53,096 nucleotides of DNA from Candidatus Hydrogenedens sp. (GTDB taxonomy: Bacteria; Hydrogenedentota; Hydrogenedentia; Hydrogenedentales; CAITNO01), in assembly GCA_012522755.1 (NCBI GenBank), contig JAAYJV010000076.1, positions 1 to 53,096 on the forward strand, given 5' to 3'. The notes beneath the pieces were generated by a model, which was not told where the DNA came from, searched no databases, and saw nothing but the letters and a program-made list of their open reading frames with translations. Below are positions 33,006-41,578 of this stretch, in pieces. Position 1 is the first letter of the stretch; the number at the start of each line of letters is the position of its first letter. The position numbers were made by a program, and so were the translations under genes.

Positions 33006-34901
33006 ATGCCGACCAGTGTTCAGACAGCCGCACCAGCCTCCAGCCTGATCCAAAGGGCCATCGAAGAAGGACGTGTGATTGAGTTGCCCCTCTGCAACAA
33101 AGAGGAGGCCCTTCGCATACTCGCCGAAACCCTGGAACATATCCGGGGAGACGATCCTTCTTCCACCCAGATCATCGACAGTATCCTCCATTATGAAGCC
33201 CAGTCAACGGCTTATCTGGGTTATGGCATCGCCTGTCCTCATGCCCGGGGCGGTACTGAGGGAGAAATGATCTGCACCATAGGCTGGAGTCCTGATGGTA
33301 TTGAATACGGGAACACCGACGGCTGGCCCGTTCACCTGTTGATCATGTATTACGTGCCCTATTCCGCACGGAACCAATACCTGACGGAACTCTCCTCGCT
33401 GGCCCGTGCCATTGCCAATGACGAGGACCATCACGAGCTGGTCAATCTGGAAGATCTGGATGAGGTGAAGGAACGGCTGGATACCTGGATTGCCGCCATG
33501 GAAGGCCGTGCTGAAGGGGAAGAGGGCCGAAAATCCACCTCCCGTGTCGCTTCCTCCGTGCTGAGCCAGGTTCTGATTCCCGATATACTGGAGATGCTGG
33601 AAGACCGGCGCCTCCGCGACTTGCGTATCTTTCTTTCCGCACAGCCTGCACCTGAAATCGCCGAGCTTATTACAGCTCTGGACGCCTCGGATCAGTTGCT
33701 CGTCTTCCGGCTGCTCCCGAGAAGCCTGGCCGATGAAGTCTTCTCGCTCATCGACTATCCTTCCCAGACCCTGCTCCTGAAAAACATGGCCCAGGACGAG
33801 ACCCGGCAGATTCTGGCCGCCTTGTCTTCAGACGATCAGACGGCTCTTTTCGAAGAGCTTCCGGCCAATGTGACCCAGCGACTGCTGGCATTGCTCAGTG
33901 ATGCGGACCGCAAGCAGGTGCTCAGCCAGCTGAGTTATCCCAAAGACAGCGTGGGCCGTCTCATGACAAGCTGTTATGTTTCCGCTCATGAAAACTGGAC
34001 CATTGCCAAAACGATGGAACATATCCGTACAGCAGGCAGTGATTCAGAAACAGTCATGACGATTTATATCATTGACGATGACGGCGTACTCGTGGGTGAA
34101 CTGCGCCTGCGACAACTGATTCTCGCAGATCCGGCACTGCGTGTTTCAGTACTCATGGGCAAGAACTATGTGGCCCTCCACTCCATCCAGGACCGGGAAG
34201 AGGCCGTTCTGATTTTTAAAAAATACGATATGCACGCCCTGCCCGTGGTCGATTCCGAGGGGGTACTGCTGGGTATTGTCACCAATGATGACATCCTGGA
34301 CGTGGCCGAAGAAGAGGCTACGGAAGACTTCCACAAGGCCGGCGCCATCAGGCCCCTCTCCGTGGGATATCTGAGAACTCCCCTGTACATGCTTTATCGC
34401 AGTCGGGTACCCTGGCTGATCGCTCTCGTTTTCGTGAATATCTTTTCCGGGGCGGGCATCGCCCATTTTGAAGAGCTGATCAGTGTGTATATGGCTCTGG
34501 TCTTTTTTCTGCCTCTGCTCATTGACAGCGGCGGGAATGCAGGCGCACAATCGGCCACACTGGTTATCCGAAGCATGGCTGTCGGTGAACTGTCGCTCAA
34601 AGACTTCGCCCGTGTGTTCTGGCGTGAGGCACTGGTCTCTTCAGCTCTGGGGCTTTCCATGGCTGTGGCCGTGTTCGCTGTGGCCTGGTGGCGTTCGGGC
34701 TGGCTCATCGCTGTCGTGGCTTCTCTCGCCATGATCTCCATTGTCATGTTGAGCAGCATGCTGGGAATGATTCTGCCCTTCGTATTGCGACGCTTCAAGG
34801 TGGATCCGGCTGTTGCAAGCGGGCCACTGGTCACTTCATTGGCCGACATTCTGGGAGTGGTCATTTACCTGAGTATCGCCTCGCTCATTCTCTCTGTCTG
34901 A
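33006..34901 (+). CDS. PTS EIIA domain fused to an MgtE magnesium transporter
   Basis: A 631-residue fusion. Residues about 14-165 resemble PTS EIIA type 2 (PtsN/fructose): NKEEALRILAETL, then GYGIACPHARGG with the phosphorylatable His at about 79, and DGWPVHLLIMYYVP. Residues about 195-310 form the MgtE N domain (helical repeats such as LFEELPANVTQRLLALL), 310-430 the tandem CBS domains (PVVDSEGVLLGIVTNDDIL), and 465-631 five transmembrane helices with the MgtE signature LLIDSGGNAGAQSATLVIR and DPAVASGPLVTSLADILG. MgtE is a Mg2+ channel gated by Mg2+ binding to the N and CBS domains. An EIIA domain could make gating respond to PTS phosphorylation. Start ATG 33006 has a weak GAGA site; the frame extends 48 codons further up without better support. 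Confidence 0.88.
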   Translation: MPTSVQTAAPASSLIQRAIEEGRVIELPLCNKEEALRILAETLEHIRGDDPSSTQIIDSILHYEAQSTAYLGYGIACPHARGGTEGEMICTIGWSPDGIEYGNTDGWPVHLLIMYYVPYSARNQYLTELSSLARAIANDEDHHELVNLEDLDEVKERLDTWIAAMEGRAEGEEGRKSTSRVASSVLSQVLIPDILEMLEDRRLRDLRIFLSAQPAPEIAELITALDASDQLLVFRLLPRSLADEVFSLIDYPSQTLLLKNMAQDETRQILAALSSDDQTALFEELPANVTQRLLALLSDADRKQVLSQLSYPKDSVGRLMTSCYVSAHENWTIAKTMEHIRTAGSDSETVMTIYIIDDDGVLVGELRLRQLILADPALRVSVLMGKNYVALHSIQDREEAVLIFKKYDMHALPVVDSEGVLLGIVTNDDILDVAEEEATEDFHKAGAIRPLSVGYLRTPLYMLYRSRVPWLIALVFVNIFSGAGIAHFEELISVYMALVFFLPLLIDSGGNAGAQSATLVIRSMAVGELSLKDFARVFWREALVSSALGLSMAVAVFAVAWWRSGWLIAVVASLAMISIVMLSSMLGMILPFVLRRFKVDPAVASGPLVTSLADILGVVIYLSIASLILSV

Positions 34902-34928
34902 TTCTCCCTCTTAGAGACCTGGCGGAGC

Positions 34929-35690
34929 TCAGGACAGACCATAAACCTCGGCCGCATTTCGGCTTGTACGGGCGATGAGCTCTTCAGCCGGAATGTCTTT
35001 CAATTCCGCAAGAAAGGCCAGCGTGCTGATGACATGGGCGGGCTCACATCGTTTTCCACGGTAGCTTTGCGGAGCCAGGTAAGGTGCATCCGTTTCAGCC
35101 AGAAGCCGTTCCGGCGGTGTGATCCGGGCGGCATCGCGCAGCTTTTCCGCTTTGGGAAAGGTGACATTGCCCGCAAAGCTGATATAACAGCCCAGAGAGA
35201 GGCAATACTCTGCAAAGTCCGGCGAGCCGCCAAAGCAGTGCATGATGCAGCCGGGCAGCCGGGGCAGATGATCCCTGAGAACAGCACCCGTATCTTCATC
35301 GGCATCACGACAATGAATCACCACCGGCATGGCCAGTTCCGCAGCCAGAGTCAATTGCTCTTCAAAGCAGCGGCGTTGATCTGCACGGGGTGAAAATTCA
35401 TTGTAGTAATCCAGCCCCATTTCACCCAGGGCGACCACCCCCGGCTGACTTGCGAGCTCGATCAGTTTTTCCCGGGCTTTCTCATCAAAGCTTGTCGCCC
35501 GGTAAGGATGGAACCCGACGGAAGCATGAATACCCGGTCTGCACAAGGCACAGGCGGCCTGAGAGCCGTCAATCCCGTCGCCGATGACAACCAGCCATTG
35601 GAGAGCATCCAGCGCACGGGCGATCACTTCTTCCCGGTCTTCGTCAAACTGAGGCATCTGCAGGTGACAATGGGTGTCTACCGCTTTCAC
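34929..35690 (-). CDS. tatD: TatD-family metal-dependent deoxyribonuclease
   Basis: A 253-residue TIM-barrel hydrolase. The metal ligands are visible: DTHCHLQ at residues 5-11, Glu in VVALGEMGLDYY, His in VVIHCRDADEDT, His in GCIMHCFGGS, and Asp in LLAETDAPYL. In known members the role is 3'-5' exonuclease or DNA repair, and sometimes D-aminoacyl-tRNA-like housekeeping. The GTG start overlaps the ricT stop (GTGA), so it is translationally coupled. It is the last gene of the nine-gene operon and ends 27 bases from the convergent EIIA-MgtE stop. Linkage to holB, tmk and ricT is also common in Firmicutes. Confidence 0.93.
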   Translation of the reverse strand: MKAVDTHCHLQMPQFDEDREEVIARALDALQWLVVIGDGIDGSQAACALCRPGIHASVGFHPYRATSFDEKAREKLIELASQPGVVALGEMGLDYYNEFSPRADQRRCFEEQLTLAAELAMPVVIHCRDADEDTGAVLRDHLPRLPGCIMHCFGGSPDFAEYCLSLGCYISFAGNVTFPKAEKLRDAARITPPERLLAETDAPYLAPQSYRGKRCEPAHVISTLAFLAELKDIPAEELIARTSRNAAEVYGLS

Positions 35691-36559
35691 TGGCGTTTCT
35701 TTCCGGATTTCTTTCTCCGCTTCCGGCGGCCGCTTCCTTTGCCCTTCTTTTTATCGCTCTGCTTCGGTGCGGAGGAGGAAGAAACGGTATGTTCTTCCCA
35801 ATGCTGTTCCGGAGCAGCCACAACAATCCTGGATCTCTCTTCCTCTTCTTCGAAGACTTTCTCTGCATCTGTATCTGTCTTTTCAGAAACGGCTTCAGCC
35901 TGACAAGCCTGGATATCGCCGGATTCATACACCTCATTCTCATATTGCAGGCAGCAGAGAAGGCGACCGCATTGGCCACTGATTTTTCCGGGATTCAGGG
36001 AAAGGTTCTGGCATTTTGCCATGCGCATGGAAATGGGCACGAAATGTTCAAGCCAGCTGGCACAGCAAAGTTCCCGCCCGCAGCAGCCCAGGCCGCCCAC
36101 GAGCTTGGAACGGTCGCGTACCTGGATATGGCGCAATTCGATGCGGCTGTGCAGTTCCCGCGCCAGATCCCGGACAAGTTCACGGAAATCAACACGGTTT
36201 TCAGCCGTGAAATAAAAAGTGATCTTGTGCTTGTCAAAGGTATATTCGGCATCAACCAGGCGCATGGGCAGATTTCTTTTTTCGATACGCTTGAGACATA
36301 CCTGCCAGGCCAGACGCTCTTCCGATTCCAGAGCTTCAAGAGCGTGATGATCCGGTGTGGTGGCCTTCCGGACCACCTTGAGATCGGGCGAAAGTTTTTC
36401 CTCATCCGTGCAGGGTTCAGGGGGAAGCAGGCAAGTGGCCCATTCCAGCCCCTGCTCGGTATTGACAATAAGCGGGTCGTCCCGCTGCAGAGAAAGATCG
36501 CCGGAGGAAAGGACCATGACTCTCCGTGATTTTCTCAATCGGACATGTACGATATTCAT
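35687..36559 (-). CDS. ricT: PSP1-domain protein, RicT (YaaT)-like
   Basis: A 290-residue cytoplasmic protein with the PSP1 domain. The cluster-binding cysteines are present: LGCCGRELCCASW at about residues 157-169 and CGRLLCCLQYEN at about 198-209, the pattern seen in RicT, which with RicA and RicF binds iron-sulfur clusters and promotes RNA processing by RNase Y in Bacillus. The C-terminal 60 residues are acidic and then very basic (runs of Lys and Arg), possibly for RNA contact. No ricA or ricF is here. Start: ATG 36559 with GGGA 5 bases ahead; an ATG two codons earlier abuts GGG. Position between holB and tatD matches the conserved holB-ricT arrangement. Confidence 0.92.
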   Translation of the reverse strand: MNIVHVRLRKSRRVMVLSSGDLSLQRDDPLIVNTEQGLEWATCLLPPEPCTDEEKLSPDLKVVRKATTPDHHALEALESEERLAWQVCLKRIEKRNLPMRLVDAEYTFDKHKITFYFTAENRVDFRELVRDLARELHSRIELRHIQVRDRSKLVGGLGCCGRELCCASWLEHFVPISMRMAKCQNLSLNPGKISGQCGRLLCCLQYENEVYESGDIQACQAEAVSEKTDTDAEKVFEEEEERSRIVVAAPEQHWEEHTVSSSSAPKQSDKKKGKGSGRRKRRKKSGKKRQ

Positions 36560-36610
36560 ATGCATCCCAGTGCTTGTTTATAATGCAGGGGGTTCATCCC
36601 CGCGCTTCAG

Positions 36611-37726
36611 TCAGCCGCCGGTCGCGCGATCCCGTTTCAGAGCGGGCCGGGACAGTTCAAAGAACAAATCCCGGAACACCCGCTGCGACTGCATGTTTCT
36701 TTCTATATATTTGGCGGCCTCATTGATGGCGGCCAGTTTAAGGGCCTGTCTTTCTGATGAAATATTCTTCTGGAGATCTCCGCTGTGGTCGCGGTTGAAA
36801 ACAAGTGTATCATCACCGTCCACGGTCTTCACCAGTGCATCGCGATACCAGCTGTCGAAAAGACGCAGATATTCGCGCGCTTCCCGGCGAACTCGCCCCA
36901 CCACCAGCGCTTCCAGAGCCTCTTTATCCAGTTCCTGACTCTCCTCACCTTCTTTTTTCTTCCCGGACCATTCCGCTTTGATGGCGTTGGCGATCTGCTT
37001 TTCCTTTTCCTGAAGATGGGTGGCGAAGCTTTCGCTGATCATTAAAGGATCTTCACCGGAGCTCAGGCGTCGCACAATATCAAGAACCACCTCACGACGA
37101 TCGGAATGAAGAAGATCCAGAGCACGCATCATGCTGCCCTGGGCCAGAGGAGCAATGGCCAGAGCACGGGATTCTGAACAGCCTTCTTTTTCCTGCAACA
37201 GTGCAGCCACGGTTTCCATTTGCAGTGCCCGGAAACGGATGCGATGACATCGCGACAGAATGGTGGGGAGCAGTCGGCGGGGCGATGTGGTAATGAGCAC
37301 GAATACGGTCTTGCTCGGCGGCTCTTCCAGAGTCTTCAAAAATTTGTTTTGAGCAGCCTCATGCATACGATCCGCATCACTGATGATCACAATGCGGGTG
37401 CCTCCTTCAAAGGGCCGGAAAATAACCATCTCCGTCATGGCTTCAATGGATTTCACATTGATCAGCCGGCCTTTGCCCTCGGGAGCCACATACAAGACAT
37501 CGCCATGATTCCTGTTGATGGTTTTTCTGCAGGAGAGGCATTCATCACAAGCGTCGCCTGTGGCGCTTTCACAGTTCACCGCTTTGGCGAATTCCAGGGC
37601 GGCCAGAGTCTTCCCCACACCTTCGGGACCCCAGAGAAGCAATCCGCTCGGGATCCGTTGTCGGCGGCACATGCCCTGCAGAAGGCGCCGGGCGACATCC
37701 TGATCTTTTATCTGTGAAAAGCTCAT
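36611..37726 (-). CDS. holB: DNA polymerase III subunit delta prime
   Basis: Clamp-loader subunit, 371 residues. The AAA+ domain shows Walker A WGPEGVGKTLAA, a zinc-binding cysteine cluster (NCE, then CDECLSC), the Asp box IVIISDADRM, NKFLKTLEEPP, and sensor 1 TTSPRRLLPTILSRC. This is longer than E. coli HolB (334) because of an insert rich in Lys and Glu around residues 255-275. Start: ATG 37726 has only a weak GAAG-type site; 68 bases separate it from tmk. Clustered with tmk and ricT as in many bacteria. Confidence 0.9.
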   Translation of the reverse strand: MSFSQIKDQDVARRLLQGMCRRQRIPSGLLLWGPEGVGKTLAALEFAKAVNCESATGDACDECLSCRKTINRNHGDVLYVAPEGKGRLINVKSIEAMTEMVIFRPFEGGTRIVIISDADRMHEAAQNKFLKTLEEPPSKTVFVLITTSPRRLLPTILSRCHRIRFRALQMETVAALLQEKEGCSESRALAIAPLAQGSMMRALDLLHSDRREVVLDIVRRLSSGEDPLMISESFATHLQEKEKQIANAIKAEWSGKKKEGEESQELDKEALEALVVGRVRREAREYLRLFDSWYRDALVKTVDGDDTLVFNRDHSGDLQKNISSERQALKLAAINEAAKYIERNMQSQRVFRDLFFELSRPALKRDRATGG

Positions 37727-37794
37727 TTCTTCGGCCTGTTATTCTTATTCGCATGACAGTCTGTTTCCGCCCGGTTTGCTCCCGGAGAGAACGC

Positions 37795-38445
37795 TCAGGA
37801 GGATCTTTCTTGCGAAAGGGAGTGCTCCTGAAGAAGGGCGCTGATGCGCTCTTTCAAGGCCTCCAATACCTCTTCGGGGGAAAGACAGCCATCTACCATT
37901 GTAATACGATCGGGCTCCTCCTGCGCAAGACGCTGAAAAGCGCTGCGGATATTGCGGTGAAAACTGAGGGTTTCTTCCATCATGCGATCGTCGCTACCCC
38001 GGTTCCGGGCACGCTGGAGCCCTTCTTGTTCAGGGAGATCCAGAATCAGCGTCAGATCGGGCCAGATACCATCGGTGGCCAGCCTGTTGAGTTCCATAAC
38101 CGCCTCTTCGGGGAGTGTTCTTCCGGCGCCCTGATAAGCGGAAGTACTGTCGACAAAGCGATCGCAGAGAACCAGAGCGCCCCGCTGGAGAGCAGGACGG
38201 ATGACATCACGGACATGCTGGGCACGGGCCGCCTGATACAGGAGCAGCTCGGCCAGAGGCGCAACAGTCTCCGCCCGGGGAACCATGAGCAGATCACGGA
38301 TTTCCTCCGCCAAAGGAGTGCCCCCCGGCTCCCGTGTACAGACAACCTCATGGCCCTCTTCTTTGAGCCATCGGGCCAGCAACTGGATCTGTGTGCTTTT
38401 CCCGGATCCTTCGCCACCTTCCAATGTGATCAGGAGCCCTTTCAT
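37795..38445 (-). CDS. tmk: Thymidylate kinase
   Basis: Phosphorylates dTMP to dTDP for DNA synthesis. 216 residues, normal length. P-loop ITLEGGEGSGKSTQ at 7-20, the DR(E/Y) equivalent TREPGGTP at about 37-44, DRFVDSTSAYQGAGR at about 94-108, and the LID region RARNRGSDDRM. The ATG overlaps the tyrA stop (ATGA) and AAGG lies about 10 bases upstream inside tyrA. It precedes holB, matching a common replication gene pair. Confidence 0.95.
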   Translation of the reverse strand: MKGLLITLEGGEGSGKSTQIQLLARWLKEEGHEVVCTREPGGTPLAEEIRDLLMVPRAETVAPLAELLLYQAARAQHVRDVIRPALQRGALVLCDRFVDSTSAYQGAGRTLPEEAVMELNRLATDGIWPDLTLILDLPEQEGLQRARNRGSDDRMMEETLSFHRNIRSAFQRLAQEEPDRITMVDGCLSPEEVLEALKERISALLQEHSLSQERSS

Positions 38446-39299
38446 GAGGAAATAACCTTATGTCTGGCTTCGGCGGCTTTCACAAAAAATGCTTCCACCT
38501 CCCGGGCGTCGCTCTTCTCCAAAGCCGATTCAAAGGCATCCAGACTGTTGCGGAGCTCACGGATAGCGCCCAGAAGAGCCTCACGATTGGAAAGACTGAT
38601 ATCCCGCCAGATTTCGGCACGTGATGCGGCAATACGTGTCACATCCAGAAATCCCTGACCGATCATACTGCGACTGGCACCGCTGTCATGAACAATCTGT
38701 GCCACAGCAGCGGCCGCCACATGAGGCAGATGACTGGTCCTGGCCAGAAAATCATCATGCTGCGCCGGGTCCATCTCGATAACACGGGTGCCAACGAATT
38801 CCCAGAAAGACCGGGCCTCCGCAAGCGTCTCTTCAGCGAGATCATCGCTGCACTCGAGAAGACAGACAGTGCCTTCATAGAGATCAGCATTGCCATGTTC
38901 AGGGCCGGATTTCTCGCTGCCAGCCATGGGATGACAACCGACAAAGCGGCGGGGAAGGGGAAAAAGACGACGGGCATGAGCGCAGATGTCTTTTTTGACG
39001 CTGGCCACATCCAGAATCAGACACTGCGGAGAAAGGCGGGGAGCCAGAAGTTCGAGAAGAGGGATGACCTGTTGTACCGGTGTGGCGATAACAACGAGAT
39101 CGGCCTCCAGCGAAGCCTCGAGCGGATCCAGAGAAGCGGTATCAACAGCACCGAGCCGCAGAGCCGTATCCAGACTCTCCTGACGACGACCCACACCGGT
39201 AATCGCTGCTTTTGATCCGCGTTTTTTCAGAGCCAGGCCGAGGGATGCACCAAGCAATCCCACGCCGATAATGGTAATCCGCTCAAAGCCGATGGTCAT
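38442..39299 (-). CDS. tyrA: Prephenate dehydrogenase
   Basis: Converts prephenate to 4-hydroxyphenylpyruvate in tyrosine synthesis, with NAD(P). A 285-residue protein, short form without chorismate mutase or ACT domain. N-terminal Rossmann motif IIGVGLLGASLGLAL, then VVIATPVQQV, DVASVKKDI and the active-site VGCHPMAGSEKSG (catalytic His). The helical half includes TSHLPHVAAAAV and ASRAEIWRDI. The lack of an ACT domain suggests no direct tyrosine feedback through it, though some short forms are inhibited. The start overlaps the hisA stop and the stop overlaps tmk, both by the ATGA arrangement. Confidence 0.93.
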   Translation of the reverse strand: MTIGFERITIIGVGLLGASLGLALKKRGSKAAITGVGRRQESLDTALRLGAVDTASLDPLEASLEADLVVIATPVQQVIPLLELLAPRLSPQCLILDVASVKKDICAHARRLFPLPRRFVGCHPMAGSEKSGPEHGNADLYEGTVCLLECSDDLAEETLAEARSFWEFVGTRVIEMDPAQHDDFLARTSHLPHVAAAAVAQIVHDSGASRSMIGQGFLDVTRIAASRAEIWRDISLSNREALLGAIRELRNSLDAFESALEKSDAREVEAFFVKAAEARHKVISS

Positions 39300-40045
39300 G
39301 GCCTTTCCCGTGCAGCCCGCACAGCCTGATCCACAGTAAAGCGACCCACATAGAGGGCACGGCCGACAATCACTTCGTCCACACCCAGAGGCGCCAGTGC
39401 ACGGGCATTATGGATATCATCCAGAGAGGCGACCCCTCCGGACAGGGTTACAGGAAGACCCGATTTCCGGGCGACGGCTCCTGTCATTTCATGATTGGGA
39501 CCGGAGAGCATGCCGTCACTGAGGATATCGGTATAAATAATACGGGAAGCGCCGGCCTCCGCCACACGCTGCGAAAAGGCCAGGGCATCGGCATCAGTGC
39601 TTTCCAGCCAGCCACTGAGCACCAGCTGACCGGCCCGGGCATCAATACCCACAGCCATGTGATCAGGCCAGCGGCGACAGCTTTCTTCCAGCAGATCACT
39701 GTCACGGTAAGCGGCCGTGCCCAGAATCACCCGTGTGGCACCGGCTTCCAGAATCTGTTCCACTGTTTCCAGGGAGCGTATGCCCCCTCCCACTTCATAG
39801 GGGATACCCCGGCGGGAAAGCATTTTCAGCTGGGGAAGAATGCAGCAGACGCCGCTGCGGGCACCATCAAGATCCACCATGTGAATCAGAGAATCTTCTT
39901 TCTGGCCCGCTTCCAGGAGTGCATCCCACCAGGCCTGTGCCTGATCAACCGGGTCCTGAGAATAGACAGTCTCCTGGGCGAAATCGCCCTGAACCAGATT
40001 GACGCACAGGCCGCCGCGGATATCCACCGCAGGAACAATACGCAT
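39296..40045 (-). CDS. hisA: HisA, phosphoribosyl-formimino-AICAR isomerase
   Basis: Fourth step of histidine synthesis, ProFAR to PRFAR. A 249-residue (beta/alpha)8 barrel with two half-repeats. Seen: PAVDIRGGLCVNLVQGD (catalytic Asp8), VDLDGA, VGGGIRSLETV, ILGTAAYRD, IYTDILSDGMLSGPN with the second catalytic Asp near position 130 to 180, and SGGVASLDDI. PriA-type dual function (Trp and His) is not suggested by sequence, but is hard to exclude. The start lies 2 bases after the rplT stop with no ribosome site, so translation is probably coupled to rplT. No other his genes are present, which makes its place in a ribosomal operon odd. Confidence 0.93.
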   Translation of the reverse strand: MRIVPAVDIRGGLCVNLVQGDFAQETVYSQDPVDQAQAWWDALLEAGQKEDSLIHMVDLDGARSGVCCILPQLKMLSRRGIPYEVGGGIRSLETVEQILEAGATRVILGTAAYRDSDLLEESCRRWPDHMAVGIDARAGQLVLSGWLESTDADALAFSQRVAEAGASRIIYTDILSDGMLSGPNHEMTGAVARKSGLPVTLSGGVASLDDIHNARALAPLGVDEVIVGRALYVGRFTVDQAVRAARERP

Positions 40046-40047
40046 GG

Positions 40048-40410
40048 TTATACAGCCGCCAGAGTAGCTTTGGCTTTTTCAACCAGGGCCGCAAAGGCTT
40101 CCGCATTGTTCACGGCAAGTTCGGCAAGCATTTTCCGGTCAAGACCGATTTCAGCTTTGTTCAGACCTTCCATCAGACGGTTGTAGGTCATGCCGTTTGC
40201 ACGGGCGCCCGCAGTGATCCGGGCGATCCAAAGGCGGCGGAATTCTCTTTTTTTATTGCGCCGATCGCGATAGGCGTACTGGCCGCTGTGGTCAACAGCC
40301 TGTTTCGCTGTTTTGAACAGTTTATGACGTGCTCCGCGATAGCCGGAAGCCATTTTAACGATTTTTCTGCGGCGCTGACGGGTGGCCGGATTATTGGTTG
40401 CACGTGGCAT
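40048..40410 (-). CDS. rplT: 50S ribosomal protein L20
   Basis: 120 residues with the complete L20 pattern: basic N-terminal extension [21 protein letters not shown] (as RQRRRKIV and [12 protein letters not shown]), [20 protein letters not shown] and [12 protein letters not shown]20 is needed early in 50S assembly and in known bacteria represses the infC-rpmI-rplT operon by binding its own leader RNA. AGGAG lies 7 bases before the ATG. It comes 73 bases after rpmI. Confidence 0.98.
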   Translation of the reverse strand: MPRATNNPATRQRRRKIVKMASGYRGARHKLFKTAKQAVDHSGQYAYRDRRNKKREFRRLWIARITAGARANGMTYNRLMEGLNKAEIGLDRKMLAELAVNNAEAFAALVEKAKATLAAV

Positions 40411-40483
40411 GATAGATCTCCTTGTTTACTCTGTGAATCTGCAGCCCCTCATACAGGAGCTCATGAGTTGTACTTCCCGGCGA

Positions 40484-40681
40484 TCAGGCATAGGGAAGCA
40501 GTCGCTTGATCCGGGGGACTTCGGGATCAGACACCAAAGCCGACTGACGAAGGTTTCTCCGCCGTTTGGGGCTTTTACCGGACATGAGATGGCGCGCATA
40601 GGCGTGGTGTCGCTTGAAAGATCCATTTTTCGTGCGGCTGAAACGCTTCGCTGCGCTTTTATTTGTTTTCATTTTTGGCAT
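40484..40681 (-). CDS. rpmI: 50S ribosomal protein L35
   Basis: 65 residues with the L35 signature: MPKMKTNKSAAKRF, GSFKRHHAYARHLMSGKSPKR and VPRIKRLLPY. The ATG has GAGGAG about 11 bases ahead. It lies 131 bases after infC; that gap is free of other genes but is where the L20 target lies in some bacteria. Confidence 0.98.
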   Translation of the reverse strand: MPKMKTNKSAAKRFSRTKNGSFKRHHAYARHLMSGKSPKRRRNLRQSALVSDPEVPRIKRLLPYA

Positions 40682-40812
40682 AATAAACTATCTCCTCTAA
40701 TACGATATTCGTTTGTCTGCTGGCTTATAAAAATCGGCAAAAACACTTCTTCCGGCGAGCGGAGGAAGGAGCCCGTAAATTCCTGCGTCGGTTCAGCTCA
40801 CTGGCAAGCGGC

Positions 40813-41346
40813 TTATTTGGCCGGGGTCAGAACAATCGACATGTTGCGACCTTCCATCTTCGCAAGATTCGCGCTGCAGTCGCCTGCACACAAGTCCGCG
40901 GTGGCCTCAATGACTTTCTGAATAATGTCACGGCCGAATTCCTGATGGGCCATTTCACGACCACGAAACATGATCGTTATACGGACTTTATTGCCGTCCT
41001 TCAGAAAAGCGCGAACATGGTTCGTCTTGAAATCAAAGTCATGCTTGTCGATTTTGGGCCGGTACTTCATTTCTTTCACAGAAACCGTGTGCTGATTTTT
41101 GCGTGCTTCACGGGCACGGCGTTTCTGTTCGTAGCGATATTTACCGTAGTCCATGATGCGACAGACGGGCGGGACAGCGCCCGGGGCAACTTCTACCAGA
41201 TCAAAACCACGATTCAATGCTTCGCGAATCGCATCGCGGGGACTCATAATACCAAGCTGGGTGCCTTCTTCATCAATCACACGTACCTGACGGGCGCGGA
41301 TGTCTTCATTCACCCGGACCTGGTCTTGCTTTCTTTCCTTGCCGAT
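40813..41346 (-). CDS. infC: Translation initiation factor IF-3 with ATC start
   Basis: Binds the 30S subunit and checks the start codon and initiator tRNA. 177 residues with both domains: N-terminal VRVNEDIRARQVRVI, linker MDYGKYRYEQKRRAREARK, C-terminal KEMKYRPKIDKHDF and FKTNHVRAFLKDGNKVRI. There is no ATG, GTG or TTG near the proper N-terminus. The only strong ribosome site (AAAGGAG) is 9 bases before an ATC at 41346, so ATC is the likely start. Non-AUG starts (AUU/AUC/AUA) in infC are known to allow autoregulation by IF-3. The frame stays open for 72 codons upstream, but that stretch includes a terminator hairpin. Confidence 0.93.
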   Translation of the reverse strand: MGKERKQDQVRVNEDIRARQVRVIDEEGTQLGIMSPRDAIREALNRGFDLVEVAPGAVPPVCRIMDYGKYRYEQKRRAREARKNQHTVSVKEMKYRPKIDKHDFDFKTNHVRAFLKDGNKVRITIMFRGREMAHQEFGRDIIQKVIEATADLCAGDCSANLAKMEGRNMSIVLTPAK

Positions 41347-41423
41347 GAGAGTCTTCTCCTTTGGGCCGGATACGGCCATACCATAAGTTACACAGGGCCA
41401 CCGGAACAGCCGGATGACCCGAC

Positions 41424-41461
41424 AAAAAAAACGCGACAAAAAGCCCTGGCCCTTTGTCGCG
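41424..41461 (-). terminator. Leader terminator (attenuator) upstream of infC
   Basis: On the minus strand CGCGACAAA pairs perfectly with TTTGTCGCG over a 12-base loop, followed by eight T. It sits between the promoter at 41579-41608 and the infC start, inside the leader, so transcription must be able to pass it. In some bacteria L20 controls the infC operon at such a leader terminator. Confidence 0.85.
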
Positions 41462-41578
41462 TGTAAATACACAATCACAGAATATGTGCTTCGCAACCAG
41501 GCTGGCAGGCTCATGGCCGCCGCAAGGTGAGGAATAACTTCCTTCTTTTGCTGCAGGATCATACTGATCCACAGCAGT

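Noticed and set aside
41347-41562. 72-residue N-terminal extension of IF-3 starting at an ATG at 41562
   Set aside because: The extension would be read through the leader terminator hairpin and its U-tract, is unlike any IF-3 N-terminus, and the strong ribosome site lies at the ATC at 41346.
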